DNA of 37,465 bases from Caldimicrobium sp964595655 (GTDB lineage: Bacteria; Desulfobacterota; Thermodesulfobacteria; Thermodesulfobacteriales; Thermodesulfobacteriaceae): the NCBI GenBank assembly GCA_964595655.1, contig CAZQQV010000007.1, positions 1-37,465 on the forward strand, written 5' to 3'. The notes beneath the pieces are model-generated. The model saw nothing but the letters and a program-made list of their open reading frames with translations, was not told the origin of the DNA and did no database searches. Of this stretch, positions 1 to 7,643 are shown piece after piece (the first letter of the stretch is position 1; each line of letters begins with the position of its first letter). The position numbers and the translations under genes are program-made.

Positions 1-55
1 TCGTGAGGGAGGAAGAACTGTTGGAGCAGGGGTTGTTACCAAGATTATAGAATAA
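1..55 (+). CDS. tuf: Elongation factor Tu, C-terminal end (partial)
   Basis: Only the last 17 codons are present, in the frame starting at base 2, ending TAA at 53-55. They read REGGRTVGAGVVTKIIE, the highly conserved C-terminal strand of the EF-Tu beta-barrel domain 3. EF-Tu is the GTPase that delivers aminoacyl-tRNA to the ribosome. Its place directly before rpmG, tRNA-Trp, secE and nusG is the usual bacterial order, which supports the call. The rest of the gene lies outside the window. Confidence 0.92.
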   Translation, partial: REGGRTVGAGVVTKIIE

Positions 56-68
56 TTAGGGGATAGTT

Positions 69-239
69 ATGGCTAAAAAAGGAGAAGCAAGGATTACCAT
101 TCATTTACAATGCACGGAATGTAAAAGAATTAACTATACAACCACTAAAAATAGGAGGAACACACCTGATAGGCTTGAATTAAGAAAGTATTGTCCCTGG
201 GAGAGGAAGCATACTCTTCACAGGGAGGTTAAAAAATAA
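69..239 (+). CDS. rpmG: 50S ribosomal protein L33
   Basis: A 56-residue protein starting MAKKGEARITIHLQC, ending HTLHREVKK. It is the small basic L33 protein of the large subunit near the E site. The family has zinc-binding (four Cys) and zinc-free forms. Here the first pair is intact (C15-T-E-C18) and the second reads C42-P-W-E45, so the fourth ligand is Glu and only three Cys remain. Length and flanking motifs (NTPDRLELRKYCPW) are typical. It starts 13 bases after tuf stops, with AGGGGA just upstream of the ATG at 69, and is followed three bases later by tRNA-Trp. Confidence 0.96.
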   Translation: MAKKGEARITIHLQCTECKRINYTTTKNRRNTPDRLELRKYCPWERKHTLHREVKK

Positions 240-242
240 GGT

Positions 243-319
243 AGGGCAGTAGCTCAAGTTGGCAGAGCATCGGACTCCAAATCCGAAGGTTGGGGGTTCA
301 AGTCCCTCCTGCCCTGCCA
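243..319 (+). tRNA. tRNA-Trp (anticodon CCA)
   Basis: A complete cloverleaf can be folded. The acceptor arm AGGGCAG (243-249) pairs with CTGCCCT (309-315), followed by discriminator G316 and an encoded CCA (317-319). The anticodon stem TCGGA (270-274) pairs with TCCGA (282-286), and the loop CTCCAAA places CCA at 277-279. The T arm carries GTTCAAG. It lies between rpmG and secE, the usual place for tRNA-Trp in bacteria, and is probably cotranscribed with them. Confidence 0.97.
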
Positions 320-363
320 TTTTTTATTTTATTAGAAGGTTATTTTTTTTAAAGGGATAAAAG

Positions 364-594
364 ATGAAAGAGGGAGTAGAAAAGAAAATTCAAGTGGGAG
401 AGGCTAATTTTATTTCAAAGGGAATAAGGTTTTTAAAGGAAGTAAGGCTTGAGGCTAAGAAGGTTACCTGGGCCTCAGGCAAACAGACCCTTTTGACGAG
501 TTTGATGATTATATTTTTGAGTATGTTTATTGGAGCGTATCTTGGGCTTCTTGATGTTATATATAATTTTGTAATTTCGCTTTTGGTGAAATAA
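364..594 (+). CDS. secE: Preprotein translocase subunit SecE
   Basis: A 76-residue protein of the short, single-membrane-span SecE type. The amphipathic segment ends in FLKEVRLEAKKVTWASGKQT, which holds the family hallmark (LKEVRxExKKVxWPxxxE; here Ala-Ser replaces the usual Pro). One hydrophobic span follows (about residues 45-73). SecE clamps SecY in the Sec translocon of the inner membrane. An AAAGGGA element precedes the ATG. The stop is one base from nusG, matching the near-universal secE-nusG pair. Confidence 0.94.
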   Translation: MKEGVEKKIQVGEANFISKGIRFLKEVRLEAKKVTWASGKQTLLTSLMIIFLSMFIGAYLGLLDVIYNFVISLLVK

Positions 595-595
595 G

Positions 596-1123
596 ATGAG
601 TAAAACCTGGTATTCCATTCAGGTTATGGCTGGAAGGGAGGAAGAAATAAAGGAAAAGCTTGAGAGCTATCTTGCAGGAAATAATTTAAGTGATAAAGTT
701 GAAAAAATTTTTGTTCCTCCTCCCAAGGAGATTGAAATTGTTTTTTCTCCTGAGAGGCAGGAAGTAAGAAGGTTTTATTCGGGTTATTTTTTGATTTATG
801 GTGAGCTTGATGAGTCTTTGAGGGAAGTTATTAGAAACATGGAAGGGGTTCTTGATATTGTTGGAGGAGATAAGGTTTACTTTTTTAGGACAGAGGAAGT
901 TGAGAGGTTGATGAGCCAGCTTGTTGTTGAGGAGATTAAGCCCAAGCCAAGGTATCAATTTATGCCTGGGGATAGAGTGAAGATTCTTGAGGGCCCTTTT
1001 GCCAATTTTATTGGCACTGTGGATGAAGTAAAGCCAGATAAAGGAAAGGTTAGAGTGCTTGTAAGTATATTTGGTAGAGAAACACCTGTAGATATTGATT
1101 TTACTAATTTACAGAAGATTTAA
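596..1123 (+). CDS. nusG: Transcription termination/antitermination factor NusG
   Basis: 175 residues with the NGN domain (KTWYSIQVMAGREEEIKEKLE at the start, and a FYSGYFLIYGELDE strand) and a C-terminal KOW domain (PGDRVKILEGPFANFIGTVDEV). NusG binds RNA polymerase over the cleft and links it to Rho or to ribosomal S10. The length is typical and there is no large insertion. It begins one base after secE and has no strong ribosome site of its own, so it is probably translated by coupling to secE. Confidence 0.97.
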   Translation: MSKTWYSIQVMAGREEEIKEKLESYLAGNNLSDKVEKIFVPPPKEIEIVFSPERQEVRRFYSGYFLIYGELDESLREVIRNMEGVLDIVGGDKVYFFRTEEVERLMSQLVVEEIKPKPRYQFMPGDRVKILEGPFANFIGTVDEVKPDKGKVRVLVSIFGRETPVDIDFTNLQKI

Positions 1124-1147
1124 ACTTATCTGGGAGGATGGTAATTT

Positions 1148-1573
1148 ATGGCTAAAAAGGTTATAGCGCAAATAAAGCTTCAGCTTCCAGCTGGACAGGC
1201 AACTCCTGCTCCACCTGTTGGACCAGCCCTTGGTCAGCATGGTGTTAATATTATGGAATTTGTTAAGGCCTTTAATGAAAAAACAAGGGGTCAGGAAGGT
1301 TATATTATTCCTGTGGTAATTACTGTTTATGCGGATAGATCTTTTACCTTTGAGTTGAAGACACCACCTGCTTCAGTTCTTCTCAAAAAGGCTGCAGGGA
1401 TTGAGACAGGGGCTCATAATCCCAAAAAGGAGATAGTGGGAAGAATAACAAGAAAACAGCTTGAAGAGATTGCCAGAATGAAGATGCAGGATATGACGGC
1501 AGCCTCCTTAGAGGCAGCCATGAAATGTATTGAGGGAACAGCTAAAAGTATGGGAATTGAAATAGTTGACTAA
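1148..1573 (+). CDS. rplK: 50S ribosomal protein L11
   Basis: 141 residues, the normal length. It begins MAKKVIAQIKLQLPAGQA with the N-terminal PPVGPALGQHGVNIMEF motif (thiostrepton-domain linker region) and has the C-terminal rRNA-binding domain (TPPASVLLKKAAG...). L11 forms the GTPase-associated centre with 23S rRNA helices 43/44. A GGGAGG element lies at 1132-1137 upstream of the ATG. It is followed after 12 bases by rplA, the standard L11 operon order. Confidence 0.98.
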   Translation: MAKKVIAQIKLQLPAGQATPAPPVGPALGQHGVNIMEFVKAFNEKTRGQEGYIIPVVITVYADRSFTFELKTPPASVLLKKAAGIETGAHNPKKEIVGRITRKQLEEIARMKMQDMTAASLEAAMKCIEGTAKSMGIEIVD

Positions 1574-1585
1574 GGGAGAGGAATT

Positions 1586-2308
1586 ATGGCTAAAAGGGGA
1601 AAGAAGTATAGAGAGGCCTTAGCTAAAGTAGATCGCACAAAAAGATATACCTTTGAAGAGGCTGTAAAGCTTGCTCTTGAAAATGCCTATGCTAACTTTG
1701 ATGAAACCGTTGAGGTAGCTGTAAATCTTGGGGTTGATCCAAGGCATGCTGATCAGATGGTGAGGGGATCAGTGGTTTTACCCCATGGAACAGGAAAGGT
1801 TCCGAAGGTCCTTGTTTTTGCTAAGGGGGAAAAGGCAAAGGAGGCTTTAGAGGCTGGAGCAGATTATGTGGGTGATGAAGACCTGATTAAAAAGATTCAG
1901 GAAGAGCAGTGGCTTGATTTTGATAAGGTGATTGCAACTCCTGATATGATGGGCCAGGTGAGCAAACTTGGAAAGATTTTGGGGCCAAGAGGACTTATGC
2001 CCAGTGCTAAAACTGGAACGGTCACCTTTGATGTGGCAAAGGCTGTAAAGGATATCAAGGCGGGAAAGGTAGATTTTAAGGTGGATAGGGCAGGGGTTGT
2101 GCATGCCCCGGTGGGGAAGGTATCCTTTGGGGAGAAAAAGATTCTTGAGAATCTCGCTGCCTTTTTTGAGGCCCTTCTAAAGGCAAAGCCTTCGGGAGCA
2201 AAAGGACAATACATAAAAAGTATTACCATATCAACCACTATGGGCCCTGGTATTAAAGTTGATGTTAACGATTTAAAGAATCTTCTTAAGAAATATTCTG
2301 GTGATTAA
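1586..2308 (+). CDS. rplA: 50S ribosomal protein L1
   Basis: 240 residues, slightly longer than the common 230. Conserved blocks include NFDETVEVAVNLGVDPRHAD, VRGSVVLPHGTGK, and the L1 signature region DMMGQVSKLGKILGPRGLMP with the following KTGTVT. L1 forms the mobile stalk at the ribosomal E site and in many bacteria represses its own L11-L1 mRNA. A GGGAGAGG element precedes the ATG. After its stop comes the structured leader of the L10 unit. Confidence 0.98.
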   Translation: MAKRGKKYREALAKVDRTKRYTFEEAVKLALENAYANFDETVEVAVNLGVDPRHADQMVRGSVVLPHGTGKVPKVLVFAKGEKAKEALEAGADYVGDEDLIKKIQEEQWLDFDKVIATPDMMGQVSKLGKILGPRGLMPSAKTGTVTFDVAKAVKDIKAGKVDFKVDRAGVVHAPVGKVSFGEKKILENLAAFFEALLKAKPSGAKGQYIKSITISTTMGPGIKVDVNDLKNLLKKYSGD

Positions 2309-2317
2309 TAAATTTCA

Positions 2318-2440
2318 GGCCGGAAGGTGCTCTTCTCACTTGAGGGAGCCCTTTTGGCCAGAGATGGGTAGGTGCCCGGATAGGGCTTAATTTCCGCTGA
2401 AAAGCGGAGCCTGCCGGAGGCGAAAGGGTACCCTTTCTTA
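2318..2440 (+). promoter_or_regulatory. Ribosomal protein L10 leader RNA
   Basis: The 158-base gap between rplA and rplJ is rich in complementary segments: GGCC at 2319 with GGCC at 2355; a helix around GGGAGCCC; CCGCTGAAAAGCGG at 2394-2407; and a perfect 16-base palindrome GAAAGGGTACCCTTTC at 2422-2437. In most bacteria this location holds the L10 leader, to which the L10-(L12)4 complex binds to reduce translation of rplJL. The position and the GGTAGGTGCC...GGGCTTAATTT elements fit that family. The exact boundaries are my estimate. Confidence 0.75.
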
Positions 2441-2466
2441 AAAAGATTAATTAAAGGAGGTAGGCC

Positions 2467-3000
2467 TTGATTACCAGAGCCAAAAAGGCTGAAATGTTAA
2501 AAAATCTTAGAGAAAAACTTCAAAAATCTGAGGCAGTTTTTGTGACCACTTTTAGAGGTCTTAAGGTTTCTGAGGTGAATGAAATCAGAAAATTGGTAAG
2601 GGAAAAAGGCGGGGAATATAGGGTTTTTAAGAATACTTTGATTAGAATCGGAACTGAGGATACTCCCTATAAACCGGTGATGGATTTTGTTGAGGGGCCA
2701 ACGGCTCTTGTTTTTGTATATAAAGACCCTGTTGAGATTGCCAAAGTTTTGAAGGACTTTGTGAAGAATCATCCAGCTCTTGAGCTTAAGGGGTTTGTTC
2801 TGAAGGGAAAGGGATATGATGCTAAGGCCATTGATGAATTGGTGAAACTTCCACCAAGGGAGATTTTGCTTGCTCAGCTTCTTGGAACCCTTCAGGCACC
2901 TGTTTCTCAATTTGTGGGTCTTCTTTCTGCTATAATTAGGAATTTCCTCTATGTTCTTAAGGCCATTGAAGAGAAAAAGGCTAAAGAGGGTGGTCAATAA
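2467..3000 (+). CDS. rplJ: 50S ribosomal protein L10
   Basis: 177 residues. The N-terminal rRNA-binding domain includes SEAVFVTTFRGLKVSEVNEIRK and EYRVFKNTLIRIG. The C-terminal helix (about 150-177) binds L7/L12 dimers. The start is a TTG at 2467. It is fixed by an excellent AAAGGAGG at 2453-2460 with correct spacing, and no in-frame ATG would leave the conserved N-terminus intact. L10 is the base of the L7/L12 stalk. The leader upstream suggests autogenous control. Confidence 0.97.
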   Translation: MITRAKKAEMLKNLREKLQKSEAVFVTTFRGLKVSEVNEIRKLVREKGGEYRVFKNTLIRIGTEDTPYKPVMDFVEGPTALVFVYKDPVEIAKVLKDFVKNHPALELKGFVLKGKGYDAKAIDELVKLPPREILLAQLLGTLQAPVSQFVGLLSAIIRNFLYVLKAIEEKKAKEGGQ

Positions 3001-3034
3001 AGGAAAATAAAATAAAAAAAGGAGGGATGTTGAG

Positions 3035-3427
3035 ATGGCTGTAACCAAAGAAGAAGTGATTGAATTTATTTCTAACATGACAGTGCTTGAGCTTGCTCAG
3101 TTTATCAAGGAGCTTGAGGAGAAGTTTGGGGTTACTGCAGCAGCTCCAGTTGCAGCAGTTGCAGCGGTTCCAGGGGTTGCTCCTGCAGGAGCCGAGGCTC
3201 AACCTGCTGAGGAAAAAACCGAATTTGATGTAATCCTTGCCGAAGCTGGGCCAAATAAGATTAATGTTATCAAGGTGGTGAGAGAAATTACCGGGCTTGG
3301 ATTAAAGGAAGCCAAAGACCTTGTTGAGTCAGCACCCAAACCAGTGAAAACTGGTGTTTCCAAGGCTGAAGCCGAGGAAATCAAGAAGAAGTTAGAGGAA
3401 GTAGGAGCAAAGGTAGAAATCAAGTAA
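3035..3427 (+). CDS. rplL: 50S ribosomal protein L7/L12
   Basis: 130 residues. The N-terminal dimerisation domain (about 1-32) is followed by an Ala/Pro-rich hinge (AAPVAAVAAVPGVAPAGAEA) and the C-terminal factor-binding domain EKTEFDVILAEAGPNKINVIKVVR and GLGLKEAKDLVE. It recruits translational GTPases. AAAGGAGG lies at 3017-3024 upstream of the ATG. It follows rplJ by 34 bases, and a strong hairpin follows before rpoB. Confidence 0.98.
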   Translation: MAVTKEEVIEFISNMTVLELAQFIKELEEKFGVTAAAPVAAVAAVPGVAPAGAEAQPAEEKTEFDVILAEAGPNKINVIKVVREITGLGLKEAKDLVESAPKPVKTGVSKAEAEEIKKKLEEVGAKVEIK

Positions 3428-3459
3428 ACTTGACAATTTCAAAACTTAAAGTAATTTTT

Positions 3460-3497
3460 AATAAGGGAACTCCCTCTTTTAAGGGAGCTCCCTTATT
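3460..3497 (+). terminator. rplL-rpoB intercistronic hairpin (attenuator or processing site)
   Basis: The arms 3460-3475 and 3482-3497 (AATAAGGGAACTCCCT and its near-complement) form a 16-bp stem with a single A-C mismatch and a short loop. It is followed by GTCATTTTTATAA, a weak U-tract. The rplL-rpoB gap in several bacteria holds a partial terminator and/or RNase III site that lowers rpoBC expression relative to the L7/L12 genes. That role is inferred here from position and structure. There is no new promoter I can support in the gap. Confidence 0.65.
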
Positions 3498-3532
3498 GTC
3501 ATTTTTATAACCTTCAAGGGGGGATCAAGGTA

Positions 3533-6500
3533 ATGTCTGAGTTTAGCAAAATCAAGCCCATAAGGAAAAGTTTTGCCAAGGTTAAGCAGATAATGGATGT
3601 TCCAGAATTAATAAGGATTCCAAAAAGATCTTATGAACTCTTTCTTCAGGCAAATACTCCTCCAGAAAATAGAGCAGAGGTAGGTATTCACAGGTGTTTT
3701 AAGACGGTCTTTCCTATAAAGGATTATGCTGAAACCTCTATTCTTGAATATTTGGATTATAAAATCTTGGCCCCTGAATATGAACCTCAGGAGGCCAAAG
3801 AAAAGGGGCTTACCTATGAAGCTCCTATGAAACTGAGGGTAAGGCTTGTGACTTACGATCTTGATCCTGATACTGGGGTCAAGAGTATCAGAGACATAAA
3901 AGAGCAGGAGCTCTATTTTGGAACGATTCCCTTAATGACTGAAGATGGAAGATTTATCATTAATGGAACAGAAAGGGCAGTGGTGAATCAGATTCAGAGA
4001 TCACCTGGTGTGGTCTTTGAAAAAGATAAGACTCAGGCCAAAGCTGGAAGATTGACCTACATTGCCCGTGTAATACCGGTTAAAGGTTCTTGGGTTGATT
4101 TTATTTATGATTACAAAGGAAGGTTCCTTGTTAGAATAGATAAAAGAAAGAACATTTCGGCAACGGTTTTTCTCAAGGCAATGGGGCTTAATGAAGAGGC
4201 CATATTAAATCTCTTTTATCCCCGTGAAAGGTATTATATACTTCCTGAGGGAGTTGAAAGGGAGCTAGATTTTGAGATTCTTGCAGGAAGGAAGGCAGAA
4301 ACGGATTTTATTCATCCAGAAACAGGAGAGGTTCTCGTAAAAAAGGGTAAAGTAATAAGTGCCGGAGTTATAAGAAAGTTCAAAGAATTGGGAATTAACA
4401 GAATTAAGGGCGATGATTCCCTCATCATTGGGAAAATTACAGCAAAAGATGTAGTGGATACAGAAACAGGAGAGGTTTTAATTCCCATTAATACTGAAAT
4501 AACAGAAGAGGCTTTAAAGCTTTTTAGAGAAAAGGGGATCACTGAGGTTGATGTGCTTTTTACCGATATTCACAGATATTCTCATGCTTTGAGAGATTCC
4601 TTAAAGGCGGATAAGGCTAAAACCAGAGAGGATGCTCTTCTTGAAATTTATAAAAAGATGAGGCCAACAAGCCCTGCAACGCTTGAAGTTGCAACAGCTT
4701 ATTTTAATTCCCTATTCTTTGATCTTCAAACCTTTGATTTATCAGAAATTGGAAGATACAAAATGAATCTTCGTTTAGGGCTTGATATTCCCATAACTCA
4801 AAGAACTTTAACTCTTGACGATATTATAGCTATCTTGAAGGAACTCATAAGAATGAAAGAGGCTGAAGAGGAGGGAGATGATATTGATAGTCTCTCTAAC
4901 AGAAGGGTGAGACCTGTTGGGGAGCTTGTGGAAAATCAGTTTCTTGTAGGTCTTATGCGGATGGAAAGAATTGTTAAGGAAAAACTTCAGCTTGAGGAGA
5001 TTGAAAATTTAACTCCAGGAGATCTTATAAACAGCAAGCCTGTTATGGCAGCAGTTAAGGAATTCTTTGCTCAGGGGCAACTTTCTCAATTTATGGATCA
5101 GACCAATGTTTTATCCATGCTTACTCACAAGAGAAGGCTTTCTGCCCTTGGTCCAGGTGGTCTTACAAGGGAAAGGGCAGGCTTTGAGGTAAGAGACGTT
5201 CACCCCAGCCATTACGGAAGGATTTGTCCCATTGAAACCCCTGAGGGCCCAAATATTGGATTAATTGTCTCCCCAACCACCTATGCGCAGACCAATCCCT
5301 ATGGGTTTCTTGAAACACCCTATAGGCTTGTGAAAAATGGAAAGGTGACTGATCAGGTGATTTATCTGAATGCTGCGGAAGAGAAGGATTTAGTGATTGC
5401 CCAGTCTACCATTAGAATCGATAAGGATGGAACCATTCTTGATGAAGTAGTTCCTGCAAGAAAAAATGGGGAATTTATTATGGCTTCAAGGGAAGAGGTG
5501 GATCTTGTGGATCTCTTTCCAGCCCAGGTGGTGAGTGTTTCTTCTTCACTTATTCCTTTTCTTGAGCATGATGACGCAAACCGTGCGCTTATGGGTTCAA
5601 ACATGCAGAGACAGGCAGTCCCACTTATCCGGACAAAGGCTCCCTTGGTTGGTTCGGGTATGGAAAGAGTAGTTGCAAGGCACTCGGGCTTTTTACTTGT
5701 TGCGGAAAAAGATGGAGTAGTTGAGGATGTGGACAGCCAAAGAATTGTTGTGAGATACGACTCTGAAAGTGATGGTCTTCCAGAGGTTAAGGTTTATCAC
5801 CTGATTAAATGGCATAAATCTAACCAGAATACCTGCTTTCTCCAAAAGCCTCTGGTAAGACCGGGACAGAGAGTTAAGAAGGGAGATGTGCTTGCAGATG
5901 GCCCCTCCATGGATGGAGGTGAGCTTGCTCTTGGAAAGGATGTTTTAGTAGCCTTTATGCCCTGGAGAGGATATAACTTTGAAGACTCTATCATTATTTC
6001 AGAGCGTTTGGTTAGGGATGATGTTTTTACCTCTATACATATTGAAGAATTTGAATGTGTGGCAAGAGAGACAAAGCTTGGGAAAGAGGAGATAACAAGA
6101 GATATTCCTAATGTGGGAGATGAGGCTTTGCAGCATCTTGATGAAAGCGGAATTGTAAAAATTGGAAGTTATGTAAGACCTGGAGATATCTTGGTAGGGA
6201 AGGTGACTCCTAAAGGGGAGACAACCCTTACTCCAGAGGAAAGGCTTTTGAGGGCTATTTTTGGAGAAAAGGCAAAGGATGTGAAGGATACCTCTTTGAG
6301 GGTTCCTGCTGGAATTGAGGGAATTGTGATTGATACCAAGGTATTAACAAGAAAGGGAGTTGAAAAGGATAGCCGGGCTAAAGCCAAGGAGGATGAGGCT
6401 ATAACCAAGCTTTTAAGAACTCAAGCCGATATTCTTCAGGTATTGAAAAAAGCAACTCTTCATAAACTTGCACAATTGCTGGATGGGACAACCCTTGTTT

Positions 6501-7618
6501 CTGATTTAGAGTGGGAAGGGGAAGTTTATCTTAAAAAGGGAGAGACATTTACGAAGGAGACAATTTTCAATCTTCCTACAGCTTTATTAAGTAAATTGAA
6601 AGAGGTGGTTCCTCAGGAGAAAAAGGCAGCTGTTCAGGAGGTTGTTAAGGCTTATGAAAAGAAGAGAAAGGAAATTACTGAAGAGTATGAGGCAAAGATT
6701 AATAAAATCAAAAAGGGAGATGAGCTACCTCCTGGGGTTTTAAAAATTGTGAAGGTTTATGTGGCTATGAAGAGAAAGCTTCAACCGGGAGACAAAATGG
6801 CAGGGCGCCATGGTAATAAGGGTGTTGTTTCAAAGATAGTTCCTATAGAAGATATGCCCTTTTTGCCTGATGGAAGACCCATTGACATTATTCTTTCTCC
6901 CCTTGGAGTGCCCTCTCGTATGAATATTGGGCAGCTTCTTGAGACTCATCTTGGTTGGGCCTGCAAGGAACTTGGCGCAAAAATTGCCCGCTTGGCTCAG
7001 GAATATCAGGTTGAGGCAGTAAAGGCCCTCTTAAAGGAAATTTTCAATGAAGAAGAATATGAGAGGTATGTTGAGGGTAAGAGTGATGAGGAAATTTTAG
7101 AGCTTGCCAAGGCCTTTGAAGATGGCATTCCTATTGCAACTCCAGTTTTTGCTGGAGCCAAAGAGGAGGAAATTAAGAAATGGCTCAAACTGGCTGGGCT
7201 TGATGAAAGCGGAACAACTATTCTTTATGATGGGTTAACCGGTGAACCCTTTATGGAAAGGGTAACGGTAGGATATATGCACATGCTCAAACTTCATCAC
7301 CTGGTTGATGATAAGATTCATGCAAGGTCAACCGGGCCTTATTCACTCATTACCCAGCAGCCTCTTGGCGGAAAGTCTCAATTTGGAGGACAGAGGCTTG
7401 GAGAGATGGAGGTCTGGGCCATTGAGGCTTATGGAGCTGCCTATACCTTGCAGGAGTTTCTCACTGTTAAGAGTGACGATGTTGAGGGAAGAACAAGGAT
7501 GTATGAAAGGCTGGTAAGGGGTAAGAACTTTCTTGAGGCAGGGCTACCTGAAAGCTTCAAGGTTCTCACAAAGGAACTTCAGGGCCTTGCCCTTGATGTG
7601 GAATTAATAGAAGAGTAG
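3533..7618 (+). CDS. rpoB: DNA-directed RNA polymerase subunit beta
   Basis: 1361 residues, full length. It carries the rifampicin-pocket block around residues 513-560 (QLSQFMDQTN, THKRRLSALGPGGLTRERAG, then DVHPSHYGRICPIETPEGP). The residues usually mutated in resistance (Gln, Asp, His, Arg, Ser) are all the sensitive type. Downstream are GNKGVVS (catalytic-site and RNA contacts) and the C-terminal GGKSQFGGQRLGEMEVWA clamp region. A lobe segment holds two similar ETGEVL...F(K/R)E(L/K)GI repeats, also known in other thermophile/proteobacterial beta subunits. GGGGGGATCAAGG precedes the ATG. It starts 16 bases before rpoC's leader sequence. Confidence 0.98.
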   Translation: MSEFSKIKPIRKSFAKVKQIMDVPELIRIPKRSYELFLQANTPPENRAEVGIHRCFKTVFPIKDYAETSILEYLDYKILAPEYEPQEAKEKGLTYEAPMKLRVRLVTYDLDPDTGVKSIRDIKEQELYFGTIPLMTEDGRFIINGTERAVVNQIQRSPGVVFEKDKTQAKAGRLTYIARVIPVKGSWVDFIYDYKGRFLVRIDKRKNISATVFLKAMGLNEEAILNLFYPRERYYILPEGVERELDFEILAGRKAETDFIHPETGEVLVKKGKVISAGVIRKFKELGINRIKGDDSLIIGKITAKDVVDTETGEVLIPINTEITEEALKLFREKGITEVDVLFTDIHRYSHALRDSLKADKAKTREDALLEIYKKMRPTSPATLEVATAYFNSLFFDLQTFDLSEIGRYKMNLRLGLDIPITQRTLTLDDIIAILKELIRMKEAEEEGDDIDSLSNRRVRPVGELVENQFLVGLMRMERIVKEKLQLEEIENLTPGDLINSKPVMAAVKEFFAQGQLSQFMDQTNVLSMLTHKRRLSALGPGGLTRERAGFEVRDVHPSHYGRICPIETPEGPNIGLIVSPTTYAQTNPYGFLETPYRLVKNGKVTDQVIYLNAAEEKDLVIAQSTIRIDKDGTILDEVVPARKNGEFIMASREEVDLVDLFPAQVVSVSSSLIPFLEHDDANRALMGSNMQRQAVPLIRTKAPLVGSGMERVVARHSGFLLVAEKDGVVEDVDSQRIVVRYDSESDGLPEVKVYHLIKWHKSNQNTCFLQKPLVRPGQRVKKGDVLADGPSMDGGELALGKDVLVAFMPWRGYNFEDSIIISERLVRDDVFTSIHIEEFECVARETKLGKEEITRDIPNVGDEALQHLDESGIVKIGSYVRPGDILVGKVTPKGETTLTPEERLLRAIFGEKAKDVKDTSLRVPAGIEGIVIDTKVLTRKGVEKDSRAKAKEDEAITKLLRTQADILQVLKKATLHKLAQLLDGTTLVSDLEWEGEVYLKKGETFTKETIFNLPTALLSKLKEVVPQEKKAAVQEVVKAYEKKRKEITEEYEAKINKIKKGDELPPGVLKIVKVYVAMKRKLQPGDKMAGRHGNKGVVSKIVPIEDMPFLPDGRPIDIILSPLGVPSRMNIGQLLETHLGWACKELGAKIARLAQEYQVEAVKALLKEIFNEEEYERYVEGKSDEEILELAKAFEDGIPIATPVFAGAKEEEIKKWLKLAGLDESGTTILYDGLTGEPFMERVTVGYMHMLKLHHLVDDKIHARSTGPYSLITQQPLGGKSQFGGQRLGEMEVWAIEAYGAAYTLQEFLTVKSDDVEGRTRMYERLVRGKNFLEAGLPESFKVLTKELQGLALDVELIEE

Positions 7619-7643
7619 TTTTTAAAATAGGGGGGTGTACTTT

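Noticed and set aside
2497..3078. Antisense frame (193 codons) opposite rplJ
   Set aside because: A mirror of L10 codons, rich in Ser/Leu/Asn, with no ribosome site.
7635..7643. GTG start for rpoC
   Set aside because: The GTG lies in the ribosome-binding G-run; the ATG at 7644 matches the family N-terminus and spacing.
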